DNA of 64,000 nucleotides from Atrina japonica (Eukaryota; Mollusca; Bivalvia; Pterioida; Pinnidae), in contig BROG01000453.1 of assembly GCA_030159075.1 (NCBI GenBank), positions 310,001-374,000 of the forward strand. Reading direction: 5' to 3'. The position numbers and the translations under genes are program-made. Position 1 is the stretch's first letter, and each line of letters opens with the position of its first letter. This document shows, in pieces, positions 53,800 through 64,000 of the stretch. The notes beneath the pieces are model-generated. The model had not been told where the DNA came from, did no database searches, and saw only the letters and a list, made by a program, of their open reading frames with translations.

Positions 53800-54955
53800 A
53801 CTGAGCCATATATATTCTTTTTTTATGGGTAGACACATTCATTGGCGAATGATCATTGGGTCGTTTGGGGAGGGAGGTCCTGCCCAACCCCCTGAAATTT
53901 ATACTTTTACTTATAACTTAAAAATTGCCCACCCTTTAACCATGTATATTATTGATTATTATTGGGAAACATATTCAGTGGTGAATAGGAGTCCTTGAGG
54001 GTCCTTCCCCACCCTCTGAAATGTATATTTTTACTTATAACTTAAAAACTGTTCACAGCCCCACCCTTATACCATATATATTTTAGATTGTTATGGGGAG
54101 ATACATTTAGTGATGCATATGATGGTCCTGCCCCACCCCCCGGGATTTATATTTTTGCTTATAGCTTAAAAACCATTCACAGCCCCATCCTTTAACCAAA
54201 TATTTTATTGATCGTTATTGGGAAACACATTCAGTGGTGTATGGGGGGTCCTTAGGAGCTGGCCTGGATCAGTTGGTAGTGTGCTTGACTCTGGATCGTG
54301 AGGTCGTGAGTTCAAGTACCGCCGGCAACAGGTTGGTTTCCTGTCTTTCGGATGAGACAGTAAAAACTGAGGGTTCTTTAACGTGCTGACACCTACTGTG
54401 ATACGGGACCTCAAGTTTAACTGTCTCATCCGAAGGACAGGAAACCAACTTGCCGCCGGCTGTACTCGAACTCACGACCTCACAATCCAAAGTTGAGCGG
54501 CGCTACCGACTGAGCCAGGCTGTCTCTCCTTAGTGATCCTGCCACACCCTCTGAAATATATATTTTTACTTAAAACTTATAAACCGTTCACTGCCCCACC
54601 CTTAAACCATATATATTTTGGATTGTTATGGGGAGACACATTTAGTGATGCATTTGCGGGTTCTGCCCCATCCCCAGAATTTATGTTTTTGCTTGTAACA
54701 TAAAAAATGTTCACAGCCCCACCCTTAAATCATATATATTATTGATTGTTATGGGGAGACACATTTAGTTGTGCATATGGGAGTCCTGCCCTACATCCTG
54801 AAATTTATACCTTTGTTTATAACTTAAAAACTGTTCACAGCCCCACCTTTAAACCATATATATTATTGATTGTTATTGGGAGACACATACAGTGGTGCAT
54901 ATGGGGGTCCTGCCCCATCCCCTGAAATGAAGAATATTTGTTGGTGTGCACCAAA
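53800..54955 (+). repeat. Tandem repeat, about 120-bp units, eight copies
   Basis: Units contain 'TGGGGAGACACATTYAGTGGTGCATATGGGGGTCCTGCCCCACCC' and 'ACTTATAACTTAAAAACYGTTCACAGCCCCACCCTTAAACCA'. One unit is split by a SINE pair. Confidence 0.92.
54256..54526. mobile_element. Head-to-head pair of tRNA-derived SINEs with target duplication TCCTTAG
   Basis: The plus copy has an A-box-like TGGATCAGTTGG and B-box-like GAGTTCAAGTACC. The inverse copy from the right end has A box TGGCTCAGTCGG and B box GAGTTCGAGTAC. Both continue with GCAAxxTGGTTTCCTGTC, CGGATGAGACAG and 'GACACCTACTGTGATACGGGACC'. TCCTTAG flanks at 54249-54255 and 54527-54533. The two halves form a 270-bp hairpin that inserted as one unit into a tandem-repeat unit. 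Confidence 0.8.
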
Positions 54956-56080
54956 AATCCCTCTGGGATCTCTTGTTATTGAAATATTTTATTTAGTCTT
55001 CCTTTTATAGGGTAGGAAATTAAAAACAATCGCCCTTTTTCATATCAGAGAATGGTATAGTTGTTGATTCTAACTTTATTCATTTGAACTGGTATTCAGA
55101 TAAAATTAAAACAAAAACAAAAATAAATATCACACATTCTTGAAAATATTTCAGTCATTATTATTATAATTATTTTTGTAAAAATATAAAGGTGCACTGT
55201 AATTTGTCCATTCTGTATCAAATGCGGAAAATCCCAAGGATTTCCACAAATTTTGACCCATGCTGGGGACTGGTGCCAATGCTAACGATTCCGGATCATG
55301 GTTTTATGACAATGCGTTTTTCCATGATACAACATTAGTTGTAAATCTCATTGGAAAAACAGTGAAATTCACTTCTTATGCCGGGGATAGTAGCCTAGTT
55401 GGCAGATGTAGATGCAGATGTTGCAACCCCATTGAATTTGGCATTAAAAAATAAAGAAGTGAAGATTTTAAAACACCAAATTGACGTTTCTTTTTAAATT
55501 GAATTGAATAAGTGATATACTTTAGAAAGGATGGGTTTAGTGAATTGAATATTCCTAGGACACATATCATGGATCTCGGGGCTTATGAATTGCAAAATTC
55601 CAAAATTTATCAGTGAAGAGCATACTCCCGAACTTTCTAGCCACCTAGTCGCTGAATTCCACTTCAATTTCAGTTTAAATTAATCTATCAGTGAAATAAA
55701 GAGGTCATTATTGAATGTCTGGGGGCTACTAGGGCGAAATTCTGTCCTGATTGTAAGTTACTTTTTTGCTGAATCAACCTTCTTTTGAGATTGATAGTGA
55801 ATGTGATTTATTATGAGATAGCTCGGAATATTTTCCAATCTGGACGCAAAAAAATACATCTATGGGCTTCCATATTTCAAAAACATCTGAAAGATGCTTT
55901 AAATCTGATCCCCAAATGAAATATTGCACTTCGTTTTATGTGCAGTGACAATGGAGGGATTCAGGCTGGAGTGCAGCAAGTGTGTCCCTGAGGTTGACAG
56001 AATCTGATTTAAAACCTTCAGTTTTCTATAAAAAGTAGAGAAATTAATAACAATTTTTACTCGGCATACTTGTTCTACAT
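54956..56080. other. Intron 5 stretch, no gene
   Basis: Unique-looking AT-rich DNA; short ORFs on both strands have no recognisable features. Confidence 0.55.
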
Positions 56081-56084
56081 TGCA

Positions 56085-57165
56085 GCCCATCAAACTCCTG
56101 TCTAACTCTGCTAAGGTATGCATCATTAGTGATCGTCTTTTGTATGTCGTCGTCCGTCGTGTGTTGTTAACTTTTAAACATTTTTTACTTCTTCTCAAGA
56201 ACCAATGGGCCATTTTCACCAAACTTGGCAGGAAGTATCCCCATGTGAAGTTGCATAAAGTTTGCGATGGAAAAGGGGCTAGGGCCCATAGGGACCTCAA
56301 AAGGGGCCAAAAAGTACCAAAACTTGGTATATCTTTAAAAATCTTCTTCTTATGAACCAATGATCAGATGAGTTTCAAATTTTGTGTGCATGATTGTTAA
56401 GTCATTGTCTACAAAACATGCCACTAGTGGGCACTATAGTAAATGGGGGTATTTTGGCTGTTTTTTGACATTGTCTCAATAAGTATAATAGATAGAAAGA
56501 ATCTGATGCAGGCAAAAATGTTCAGCACGCAAAGATCTATAAAACTTTCTATAGAGCCGAAATTGTCGGGTCTACTCTTGTTGGAGTTATTTCCCCTTTT
56601 TAGTGTATTTTTCCTAATGGCTGTTTTTTGCCATTATCTCAATAAGTATAATAGATAGAGAGAAAGTGAAAGAAGCAAAAATGTTCAGCACGCAAAGATC
56701 AACAAAAAAGTCTATTAGAGCCTTTTCCTAATTTTGGCTGTTTTTGCCATTATCTCAATAAGTATAATAGATAGAGAGAAAGTGAAAGAAGCAAAAATGT
56801 TCAGCACACAAAGATCTACAAAAAAGTCTAACAGAGGTGAAATTGTTAGGTCGACCCTTATTGGAGTTATTTCCCCTTTTTAGTGTATTGTTCCTTATTT
56901 TGGCTGTTTTTTTTGCATTATCTCAATAAGTATAATAGAAAGAGAGAAAGTGAAAGAAGCTAAAATGTTCAGCATGCAAAGATCTACAAAAAAGTCTATG
57001 GAGCCGAAATTGTCAGATCGACCCTTATTGGAGTTATTTCCCCTTTTTAGTGTATTTTTCCTTATTTTGGCTGTTTTTTGGCATTATCTCAATAAGTATA
57101 ATAGATAGAAAGAAAGTGAAAGAAGCAAAAATGTTCAGCACACAAAGATCTACAAAAAATGGGCC
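56085..57165 (+). repeat. Second copy of the composite repeat of 32836-34440
   Basis: Body 'CTTCTTCTCAAGAACCAATGGGCCATTTTCACCAAACTTGGCAGGAAG', then four tandem units with 'AGAAGCAAAAATGTTCAGCACGCAAAGATC'. Confidence 0.8.
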
Positions 57166-57214
57166 ATTTTCAACCAAACTTGGCAGGAAGTAACAGGCAC
57201 CCATTAATTTCCAC

Positions 57215-58668
57215 CCCTGCACAGTATTTAAAGAGTTCACCTCATTCACAGTATTTAAAGAGCTCACCTCACTCACAGTATTTAAAGGGTTCACCTCTTT
57301 CACAGTATTTAAAGGGTTCACCTCACTCACATTATTTAAAGAGTTCACCTCTTTCACAGTATTATAGAGTTCACCTCTTTCACAGTATTATAGAGTTCAC
57401 CTCTTTCACAGTATTTAAAGGGTTCACCTCTTTCACAGTATTTAAAGGATTCACCTCTTTCACAGTATTTAAAGGGTTCACCTCTTTCACAGTATTATAG
57501 AGTTCACCTCTTTCACAGAATTTAAAGGATTCACCTCTTTCACAGTATTTAAAGAGTTCACCTCTTTCACAGTATTTAAAGGGTTCACCTCTTTCACATT
57601 ATTTAAAGGGTTCACCTCTTTCACAGTATTTAAAGAGTTCACCTCACTCACAGTATTTAAAGAGTTCACATTACACACAGTACTTAAAGGGCTCACCTCA
57701 CACACAGTGCTAAAAGGCTTCACCTAACACAGTACTGAAAGGGTTCACATCACACACAGTACTTGAGGATTCACCTCACACACAGTACTAAAGGGCTTCA
57801 ATTCACACAGTACTGAAAAGGTTCAACTCCCACAAACAATACTTTAAGGATTCACCTCACACACATAGTACTGAAAGGGTTCACCTCACACACAGTACTT
57901 CAAGGTTTCACCTCAAACACAGTACTTAAAGCTTCATCTCACACAGTACTGAAAAGGTTCACCTCACACACAATACTGAAAGGCTACACTTCATACAGTA
58001 CTGAAAGGGTTCACCTCACACACAGTACTGAAAGGCTTCACCTCACACACAGTACTCAAAAAGGCTTCATAAATTTCTTAAAGGGTTCACCTCACAAAGT
58101 ACTAAAAGGATTCCCCTTACACAGTACTGAAAGATTTCACCTCACACACAGTACTGAAAGGCTTCACATCTCAGAGTACTTAAAAGGTTCACCTCACACA
58201 CAGTACTTAAAGGTTTCACCTCACACATAGTACTTAAAGGCGTCACCTCACACACAGAGTACTGAAAGGCTTCACCTCACACAGTACTTAAAGGGTTTAC
58301 CTCACACACAGTACTGAAAGGCTTCACCTCACACACAGTACTTAAAGGGTTGACCTCACACACAGTACTTAAAGGCGTCACCTCACACAAAGTACTTAAA
58401 GGCTTCACTTCACACACAGTACTTAAAGGATTCCCTCACACACAGGACTTAAAGGGTTTACCTCAAACACAGTACTTAAAGGGTTCACCTCACACAATAC
58501 TGAAAGGTGTCACCTCACTCAAAGTACTTAAAGGATTCACCTCACACACAGTGTTTAAATGGTTTACCTCATACACAGTACTGAAAGGCTTCACCTCACA
58601 CAGTACTTAAAGGGTTTTCCTCACACAGTACTTAAAGGGTTTTCCTCACACACAATACTGAAAAGTAC
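57215..58668 (+). repeat. 23-26-bp minisatellite (CAGTATTTAAAGGGTTCACCTCTTTCA), 1.45 kb
   Basis: About 55 units; the first part has ACTCACA/CTTTCACAG, the later part CACACACAGTACT(T/G)AAAGG. Related to 61110-61900. Confidence 0.95.
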
Positions 58669-60640
58669 TGACAAGAAAAACCGAGAAACAGCCGTTTTAT
58701 AAAGATGAAATTACAGCTAAAGGAAGCAGCCATGTTGTTTTTCAAACACTCACAGCGACCTCTGTTGTTTGTGATGTAGGCTACACCGTTCTTTTCATAT
58801 ACACCATGTACGTACATGCTTACAGATTCTGGATCACATTTGGATTCTCAAATTATATTAAAATGTCCAGTTTCAAATTTTAAAAAGTTAAATGGTAATG
58901 AAATAAAAATTTCAAAATCTTGATTTTGTTATAAATAATTATTGATTGGATCTGTTTTGCCTGAATTAAAAAGCCTTGATCTACCCATAGATGTGTATAG
59001 CACGTGTCTAGGCTACCCTAGTTTTTTAATATATTTGTGTGTTTGGATTTCAGTGTAGGGTTGAGGATTCTGAAATATATGTCTATCATTATCAAAGCAC
59101 CCGCTGTAACAGTCTACATTCACAATAGTGTCATACATATGCACACGCTTGGGCACTGTGTATAAAGGCAATTGGATCGAGTTATAATAGCTTTGTTTGA
59201 TGTAAAGAATACAACTACAATAGTAATATAATGAATTACACACACAAAGGACTAAGAAGCTGTGACAATTACTTAATGACGATTTAAATGTAGTATGTTC
59301 GTCTTGTATGTGAACACAGTTAGTAAACAATGGGTGAATGACGGCGATATTTAAAGCTGTTTGGCTTTATAAAATACAACAGACAAGTAACACAAATCAC
59401 TTATAAACTTTTTAATTAAATTCTTCTTTTTAGATTTACAATACAATAAGACATTGATTATCAGGTTCTGATGTTCAGTACTTGTTATCACGCAAATAAC
59501 GATGTATTTTGGTGACAACCAAGCCCTATTTTCATATTTTCCGACATCGACCTATCTTCCGTTTCGACCAATCTAATACTTAAACCGAGATTTTTGTCAA
59601 AAATCAGCCATTCGACCTATCCCCCACATCGACCTATAGGCCATAAAATACGGTACTGCTTATGTGACTATTTATCAAAAGTGCATTGTCCAAGTCTCTC
59701 TCTCTCTCTCCCCCTCCCCCCCGATAGTAAATACTCCAGGTAAATACTGAGGTACTCAAATTTACAGGATTCAGAATTATCAGGGAGGTCCTGGTATTTA
59801 CATCCACGCGTGTTTACCTTAGGTTTTCACACGGCTAAAACTAAAGTATACAAATATCAATGATAGGATAGACTGTGTAATCACAATTATATAGGGCTTA
59901 TGTAATTCAGAAATTTTAATTCTAAGAAATAAAATTTAATTTTTCATTTGTCAGCTGGATATTATATGTTATTAGTTTGAGCATCAATTACTGTTTTGAG
60001 TGCATGTCTCTGACGAAATGGACTCTCAAATGTACAATTTTCAGCAAAATTTGCAGAAATAAATAAACCTGTCGATTGATCAGTCGACATCTATACCAAA
60101 TCGTGGAACATTTAACTGTCTAGACAATTATTATTTTCTTCATAAATGAGTATCCGGCATAATGTCAAAACAATGGATGAAGTTGATGTACATACAGGTC
60201 AAATTCTGATTGTACCAAGTCTTTTGTATTTTCTCACATGACTGAACAGACAAATGGCCCACAGACGAAACGTACTCATGCTAATTTGAGCCGACAGAGT
60301 GAGTTACCTCTACATGTAGTTGACGGTCCTTAGTTGCCTTTAATAATATTTCAACAATTAATACATCGTTTACGATAGGTGATATGCACGCGTGCACGAG
60401 GGAGAGAGAGAGAAAGAGAGAGAGAGAGAGATTACATGTACATTTTGTATATACATATACACAGTACATTGTGAAAATAAATTTAATTCCCTTTTTCAGT
60501 AATAATATACATTTCTGCAGTGCTTATTAAATAATTGTCTCATACTTATTTTAACATACGGCTAAGGTTGGGAGATCATAATATGTTTATTTATTCTAAA
60601 ATTAATCTTCTATTTCATCCCTGAAGTTTACCCACACTCA
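58669..60640. other. Intron 5 stretch, no gene
   Basis: Mostly unique AT-rich DNA with a (CT)n/C-rich run at 59694-59723 and a (GA)n run at 60399-60431. No supported ORF. Confidence 0.55.
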
Positions 60641-60654
60641 TTTGAATAGCCATG

Positions 60655-60890
60655 TGTCATATCATTACAAGCCAAATGATTTCCGAACATCAAGGGGATT
60701 AAAGGATGTAGGTACCGAAATCAAAGTTGCGTTTATGGGGTATTGTACACAACAGTGGATTAGACCTAGCTGGGGACATAGGATGCTGGTATTTCCATAT
60801 AGCAGTGATAAAAAAAGAAATAGTCACTTATTCATTCAAACAAGTAATGATACATACTTCTCTGTTGAATTAATTTATTTGTAGTAAGTG
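60655..60890 (+). repeat. Dispersed repeat related to 25690-25925
   Basis: Same ordered blocks as the intron 1 copy. An 80-codon open frame (60642-60884) covers it, but the other copy is not open in this frame, so coding is unlikely. Confidence 0.6.
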
Positions 60891-61109
60891 AGCGCATTTT
60901 CCTAACTTGTTGGCTATTCAGAAACGGTGTGACCTACATCACGAAAACATCACCCTGTATCACGAAGCGGGATTTCCCCATAGCAGCTTAATTTTGAACT
61001 TTAAAAGTTGATTTCTTGCAAATGTGTGGTCTGATTGAAAATATCTTTTCGGGTTTTGGAATCAGGAAGATAATCTCTTTCAAATAAACCCAACTTGTGT
61101 TTAGGGTGA

Positions 61110-61900
61110 ACCATCCCTTTAAAGGGTTCACTTCACACACAATACTTAAAGGGTTCACTTCACACACAATACTTAAAGGGTTCACTTCACACACAATACT
61201 TAAAGGGTTCACTTCACACACAATACTTAAAGGGTTCACTTCACACACAATACTTTAAGAGTTCACTTCACACACAATACTTAAAGAGTTCACTTCACAC
61301 ACAATACTTAAAGGGTTCACTTCACACACAATACTTTAAGAGTTCACTTCACACACAATACTTAAAGAGTTCACTTCACACACAATACTTAAAGGGTTCA
61401 CTTCACACACAATACTTAAAGGGTTCACTTCACACACAATACTTAAAGGGTTCACTTCACACACAATACTTAAAGGGTTCACTTCACACACAATACTTAA
61501 AGGGTTCACTTCACACACAATACTTTAAGAGTTCACTTCACACACAATACTTAAAGAGTTCACTTCACACACAATACTTAAAGAGTTCACTTCACACACA
61601 GTACTTAAAGAGTTCACTTCACACACAATACTTCACTTCACACACAATACTTTAAGAGTTCACTTCACACACAATACTTAAAGAGTTCACTTCACACACA
61701 GTACTTAAAGAGTTCACTTCACACACAATACTTAAAGAGTTCACTTCACACACAATACTTAAAGAGTTCACTTCACACACAGTACTTAAAGAGTTCACCT
61801 CACATAGTACTTAAAGAGTTCACCTCACACAGTACTGAAAGAATTCACATAATGCAGTACTGAAAGGGTTCACTTCACACAGTACTTAAATTTTACCTTG
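61110..61900 (+). repeat. 25-bp minisatellite (TTCACTTCACACACAATACTTAAAGGG), 0.8 kb
   Basis: About 31 very uniform units with a GGG/GAG variant pattern; ends about 170 bp before exon 6. Same family as the older-looking array at 57215-58668. Confidence 0.95.
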
Positions 61901-62070
61901 CACATTATTGAAAGTGTTCATCTCACTCAGCTTAGTCTCAGACTCCAGGTGACATATAAAATAACACAAATCAGTGTGTTTTAAGCTTATTATACCTTTT
62001 AATGTCCCCATTTCATATTTAGAAATTATTTTGTGATCATTCCAATTATTGGTTCTATTTAATTTTGCAG

Positions 62071-62186
62071 GTCCTGATGACAAAGATGATAAATTTACCA
62101 AAGATGCCGAAGACATGATGAAAGAATCAGCTGAGCTGGAACATAAAAAAGAAAATAAATCTCTGTATTTCATGTATGCCTGCAAT
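62071..62186 (+). CDS. NXN: Nucleoredoxin-like protein, exon 6 (residues 319-357)
   Basis: The acceptor AATTTTGCAG is followed by a split glycine, then P-D-D-K-D-D-K-F and a lysine/glutamate-rich helix, ending L-Y-F-M-Y-A-C-N, which corresponds to the central strand of the third domain. The donor AAT|GTAAGT is phase 0. Vertebrate nucleoredoxin is about 435 residues, so roughly 80 residues remain downstream of this window. Confidence 0.88.
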
Positions 62187-62214
62187 GTAAGTGCATTAAG
62201 AATTTAGAATTTTG

Positions 62215-62375
62215 AATAGTTTTCTGCCGCACTCAACAATTGACTTTTGATGGAGTTGGCCACTTTGTAATGGTGGCGGACAGAAGCCAGTTACAGTGTA
62301 CCCGCAAAGAGACCCGCTCAAACATGAGCTGACTAGAAGTCAGAAACCTCATGGTTCAAAGCACAATTGGCCAAG
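62215..62375 (+). repeat. Dispersed repeat, copy 3 (family of 38610-38850)
   Basis: Begins about 30 bp after the exon 6 donor with CCGCACTCAACAATTGAC and ends CATGGTTCAAAGCAC. Confidence 0.6.
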
Positions 62376-63950
62376 AAGGTCCCCAATAGCATTAAGACAT
62401 ACAAAGCTTTCCTGAATTTTTTCAGTTTAACGGGGTTGGCAATTTATCAAGGTTTACTATTTTCAAAGTGTGGTCAATTTCATGTTTTTAATCCCTGCTG
62501 TTATATCATATCCTGTTTACAACTTTCTACCATAAATTGGAATATTCTGTTCATTGTTTAAGTTTTGACCATTTGACCACCCTATTAAAATGGCCAAAAT
62601 TAAACTGTCCAAAATATCTACATGTTGGATAGTTGGAAAATCTGGATCCATGTCTAGCATAAATACAGAGACCTTTCTTATGTTAACTTTCATCATTTCT
62701 GTTTAAGATTAATCTTTGACAGGCCAGTAATACAAAAGCTTTAGGTTTATACTCCATTTACTCATAATAATTTCTTGAGGTGTAATAATTGCTTTGTAAA
62801 CACGTGATGTGATGATTTTTTCCAGAAGCGAGATTTGAAAATTGTGACTGATCTCCCTTTGAGGTCGTAATATTAAGTAAACAAGTAATCGTAGGCTAAC
62901 AGTTTTTCTCACACCTATTTATTCATCTGGTTTGGTGATATGGATTTAACATGCGTAAATGACCATTTGTACCAGATAATCAGTGGCAGATTTTTGGTGT
63001 TATAACGGGGGAATTATATGGAAGGAAATAGTGGCATTATGTGGGTTCAGCATTATAACTTGGTTGATGTATATCAGAGAGAACTGTATTTAAAAGTGAT
63101 TATAATTCAGTCAGCATTGTCATTGACAATGTTACCAGCCTTGACTATATTATTGTTGTTTAAGGTCCCGCCAATGTGCCAGCTAAGTTCAAGGTTCCAC
63201 AAAGTTTGATTCGCGCTATGGTATAATGTGGATGCTGTGAGAGTTCTTGAATGTACCTACATTTGTATCATGGCATGAAACATTAATTTTAAGTCTCCTC
63301 CAATATCGACTGTTTGCGATGGTCTATTGAGCAAGCATTTGACTCGCAAGTGGATGGTGTTGGGATCAATTCCTGGACTGGGTCATACTAAAGACTTTAA
63401 AAATGTTAGTGACTTTCCTTTGCCAAGTGCTCTGCATACAAAGTGAAAGTCATCAAACTCAAAACCTAGGTGCTATGTTGTGGAAGGCGTGGCATGTAAA
63501 TGAATCCTCACTGAATTGGCATCCGTCCATAGCACAGGCCAGAATTTGTAGCACTTACAGGATTCTTTAGATAGAATTTTTAGGTGGAATTTCTTTATGC
63601 AAAATTTCTGTAGGCGGAATTGTGTTAGATGGAAATATGATGGACTTTAAACAAACATTACACCAAATTCCTGAAATTAAGGTCTCACCATTAATTTTTG
63701 ACAAAAAAAAAATATCTTTGCATTTTAAACTAGACATACCACCAGGAACATCCATTCCAATATTTTTTGGAAAAAGTAAACACTGATAATAGTGATGGCA
63801 AATAATCACTAGGCTCAAATTAGTCCAGGTAGGCTAAAATTATAGTTACAACATCAAACCATTTATAATTTTTTTATTTCTTAAAATAATTAACACATTT
63901 AAGATAATGGTTTTCCTGCTTTTTCAGTTTGTTTCTTAGCATAGCAAACT
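62376..63950. other. Start of intron 6, no gene
   Basis: AT-rich; only short frames without recognisable motifs. Confidence 0.55.
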
Positions 63951-63952
63951 TG

Positions 63953-64000
63953 TTAGCTCACCTGGCCCGAAGGGCCAAGTGAGCTATTGCTATAAGCCAA
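63953..64000 (+). repeat. Start of a third copy of the TTAGCTCACCTGGCC repeat
   Basis: The hairpin AGCTCACCTGGCCC/GGGCCAAGTGAGCT is followed by ATTGCTATAAGCCAA, matching 32836 onward; cut off by the window end. Confidence 0.8.

Noticed and set aside
54256..54330. tRNA gene
   Set aside because: A- and B-box-like sequences are present, but there is no cloverleaf acceptor stem and the unit continues into a SINE body.
57034..57723. Repetitive N/V/E/S-rich frames on the minus strand
   Set aside because: By-product of the 23-26-bp minisatellite; the same holds for 60988-61518.
61110..61900. CRISPR-like regular repeat pattern
   Set aside because: Units are directly adjacent with no unique spacers, and the DNA is animal; it is a minisatellite.
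62367..62561. 64-codon ORF after exon 6
   Set aside because: No conserved motif and no splice fit with the nucleoredoxin frame; lies in intron 6.

Overview
The window is animal nuclear DNA: one large, intron-rich gene buried in mobile elements and tandem repeats. Six plus-strand exons with consensus splice sites and matching phases encode the first 357 residues of a nucleoredoxin-like, thioredoxin-fold protein. The 3' end lies beyond base 64000. The abundant foldback and TIR elements, the lineage-type repeat beginning 'TTAGCTCACCTGGCC' and a Ty3/mag-like LTR element with 177-bp LTRs suggest a marine invertebrate, most likely a bivalve mollusc. That assignment is an inference.

Bases 1-15081 hold the strangest structure. 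An 11-kb foldback element (4109-15081) consists of two 5-kb inverted arms around a 0.95-kb tandem-repeat core. It starts AG and ends CT, and is flanked by an exact 6-bp direct repeat CATACA (4103-4108 and 15082-15087). AG/CT ends plus a 6-bp target duplication are the pattern of Polinton/Maverick elements, but no Polinton gene is present. Each arm carries two diverged copies of a module: a TATA-driven short proline-rich ORF, a conserved exon-like segment ending in a splice donor, and, near the tip, a GC-rich cluster of ETS-, CRE-, YY1-, NRF1- and CTCF-like motifs, finishing in a hairpin. The right end of a second, diverged copy occupies 1-1967. Between the two copies (1968-4108) lie decayed minus-strand genes that look virus-like but that I cannot name.

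Bases 15088-16344 are the presumed promoter region of the nucleoredoxin gene (start codon 16345). Intron 1 (16663-29314) contains small hairpin elements, a hAT-like element, a 3.87-kb Ty3-type LTR retrotransposon on the minus strand that has lost its RT/RNase H/integrase core, and a 2.46-kb DNA element with an 8-bp target duplication that carries two nested foldbacks. Intron 2 (29567-38189) splits the second CPPC active site between W and C. It begins with a 2.5-kb 23-bp minisatellite and ends with a 2.1-kb 56-bp minisatellite whose every unit contains a splice-acceptor-like sequence. Intron 3 (38395-40846) holds a 946-bp element with perfect 8-bp target duplications just upstream of exon 4. 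Intron 4 (40936-47607) is mainly a TG-rich minisatellite cut in two by a hAT-like insertion. Intron 5 (47699-62070) holds a 4.0-kb element with perfect 36-bp TIRs and 7-bp target duplications, long tandem arrays and a head-to-head SINE pair. The start of intron 6 fills the rest.

The only host gene I can support is the nucleoredoxin. Everything else is mobile or repetitive DNA, and several pieces sit within about 120 bp of exons where they could influence splicing.
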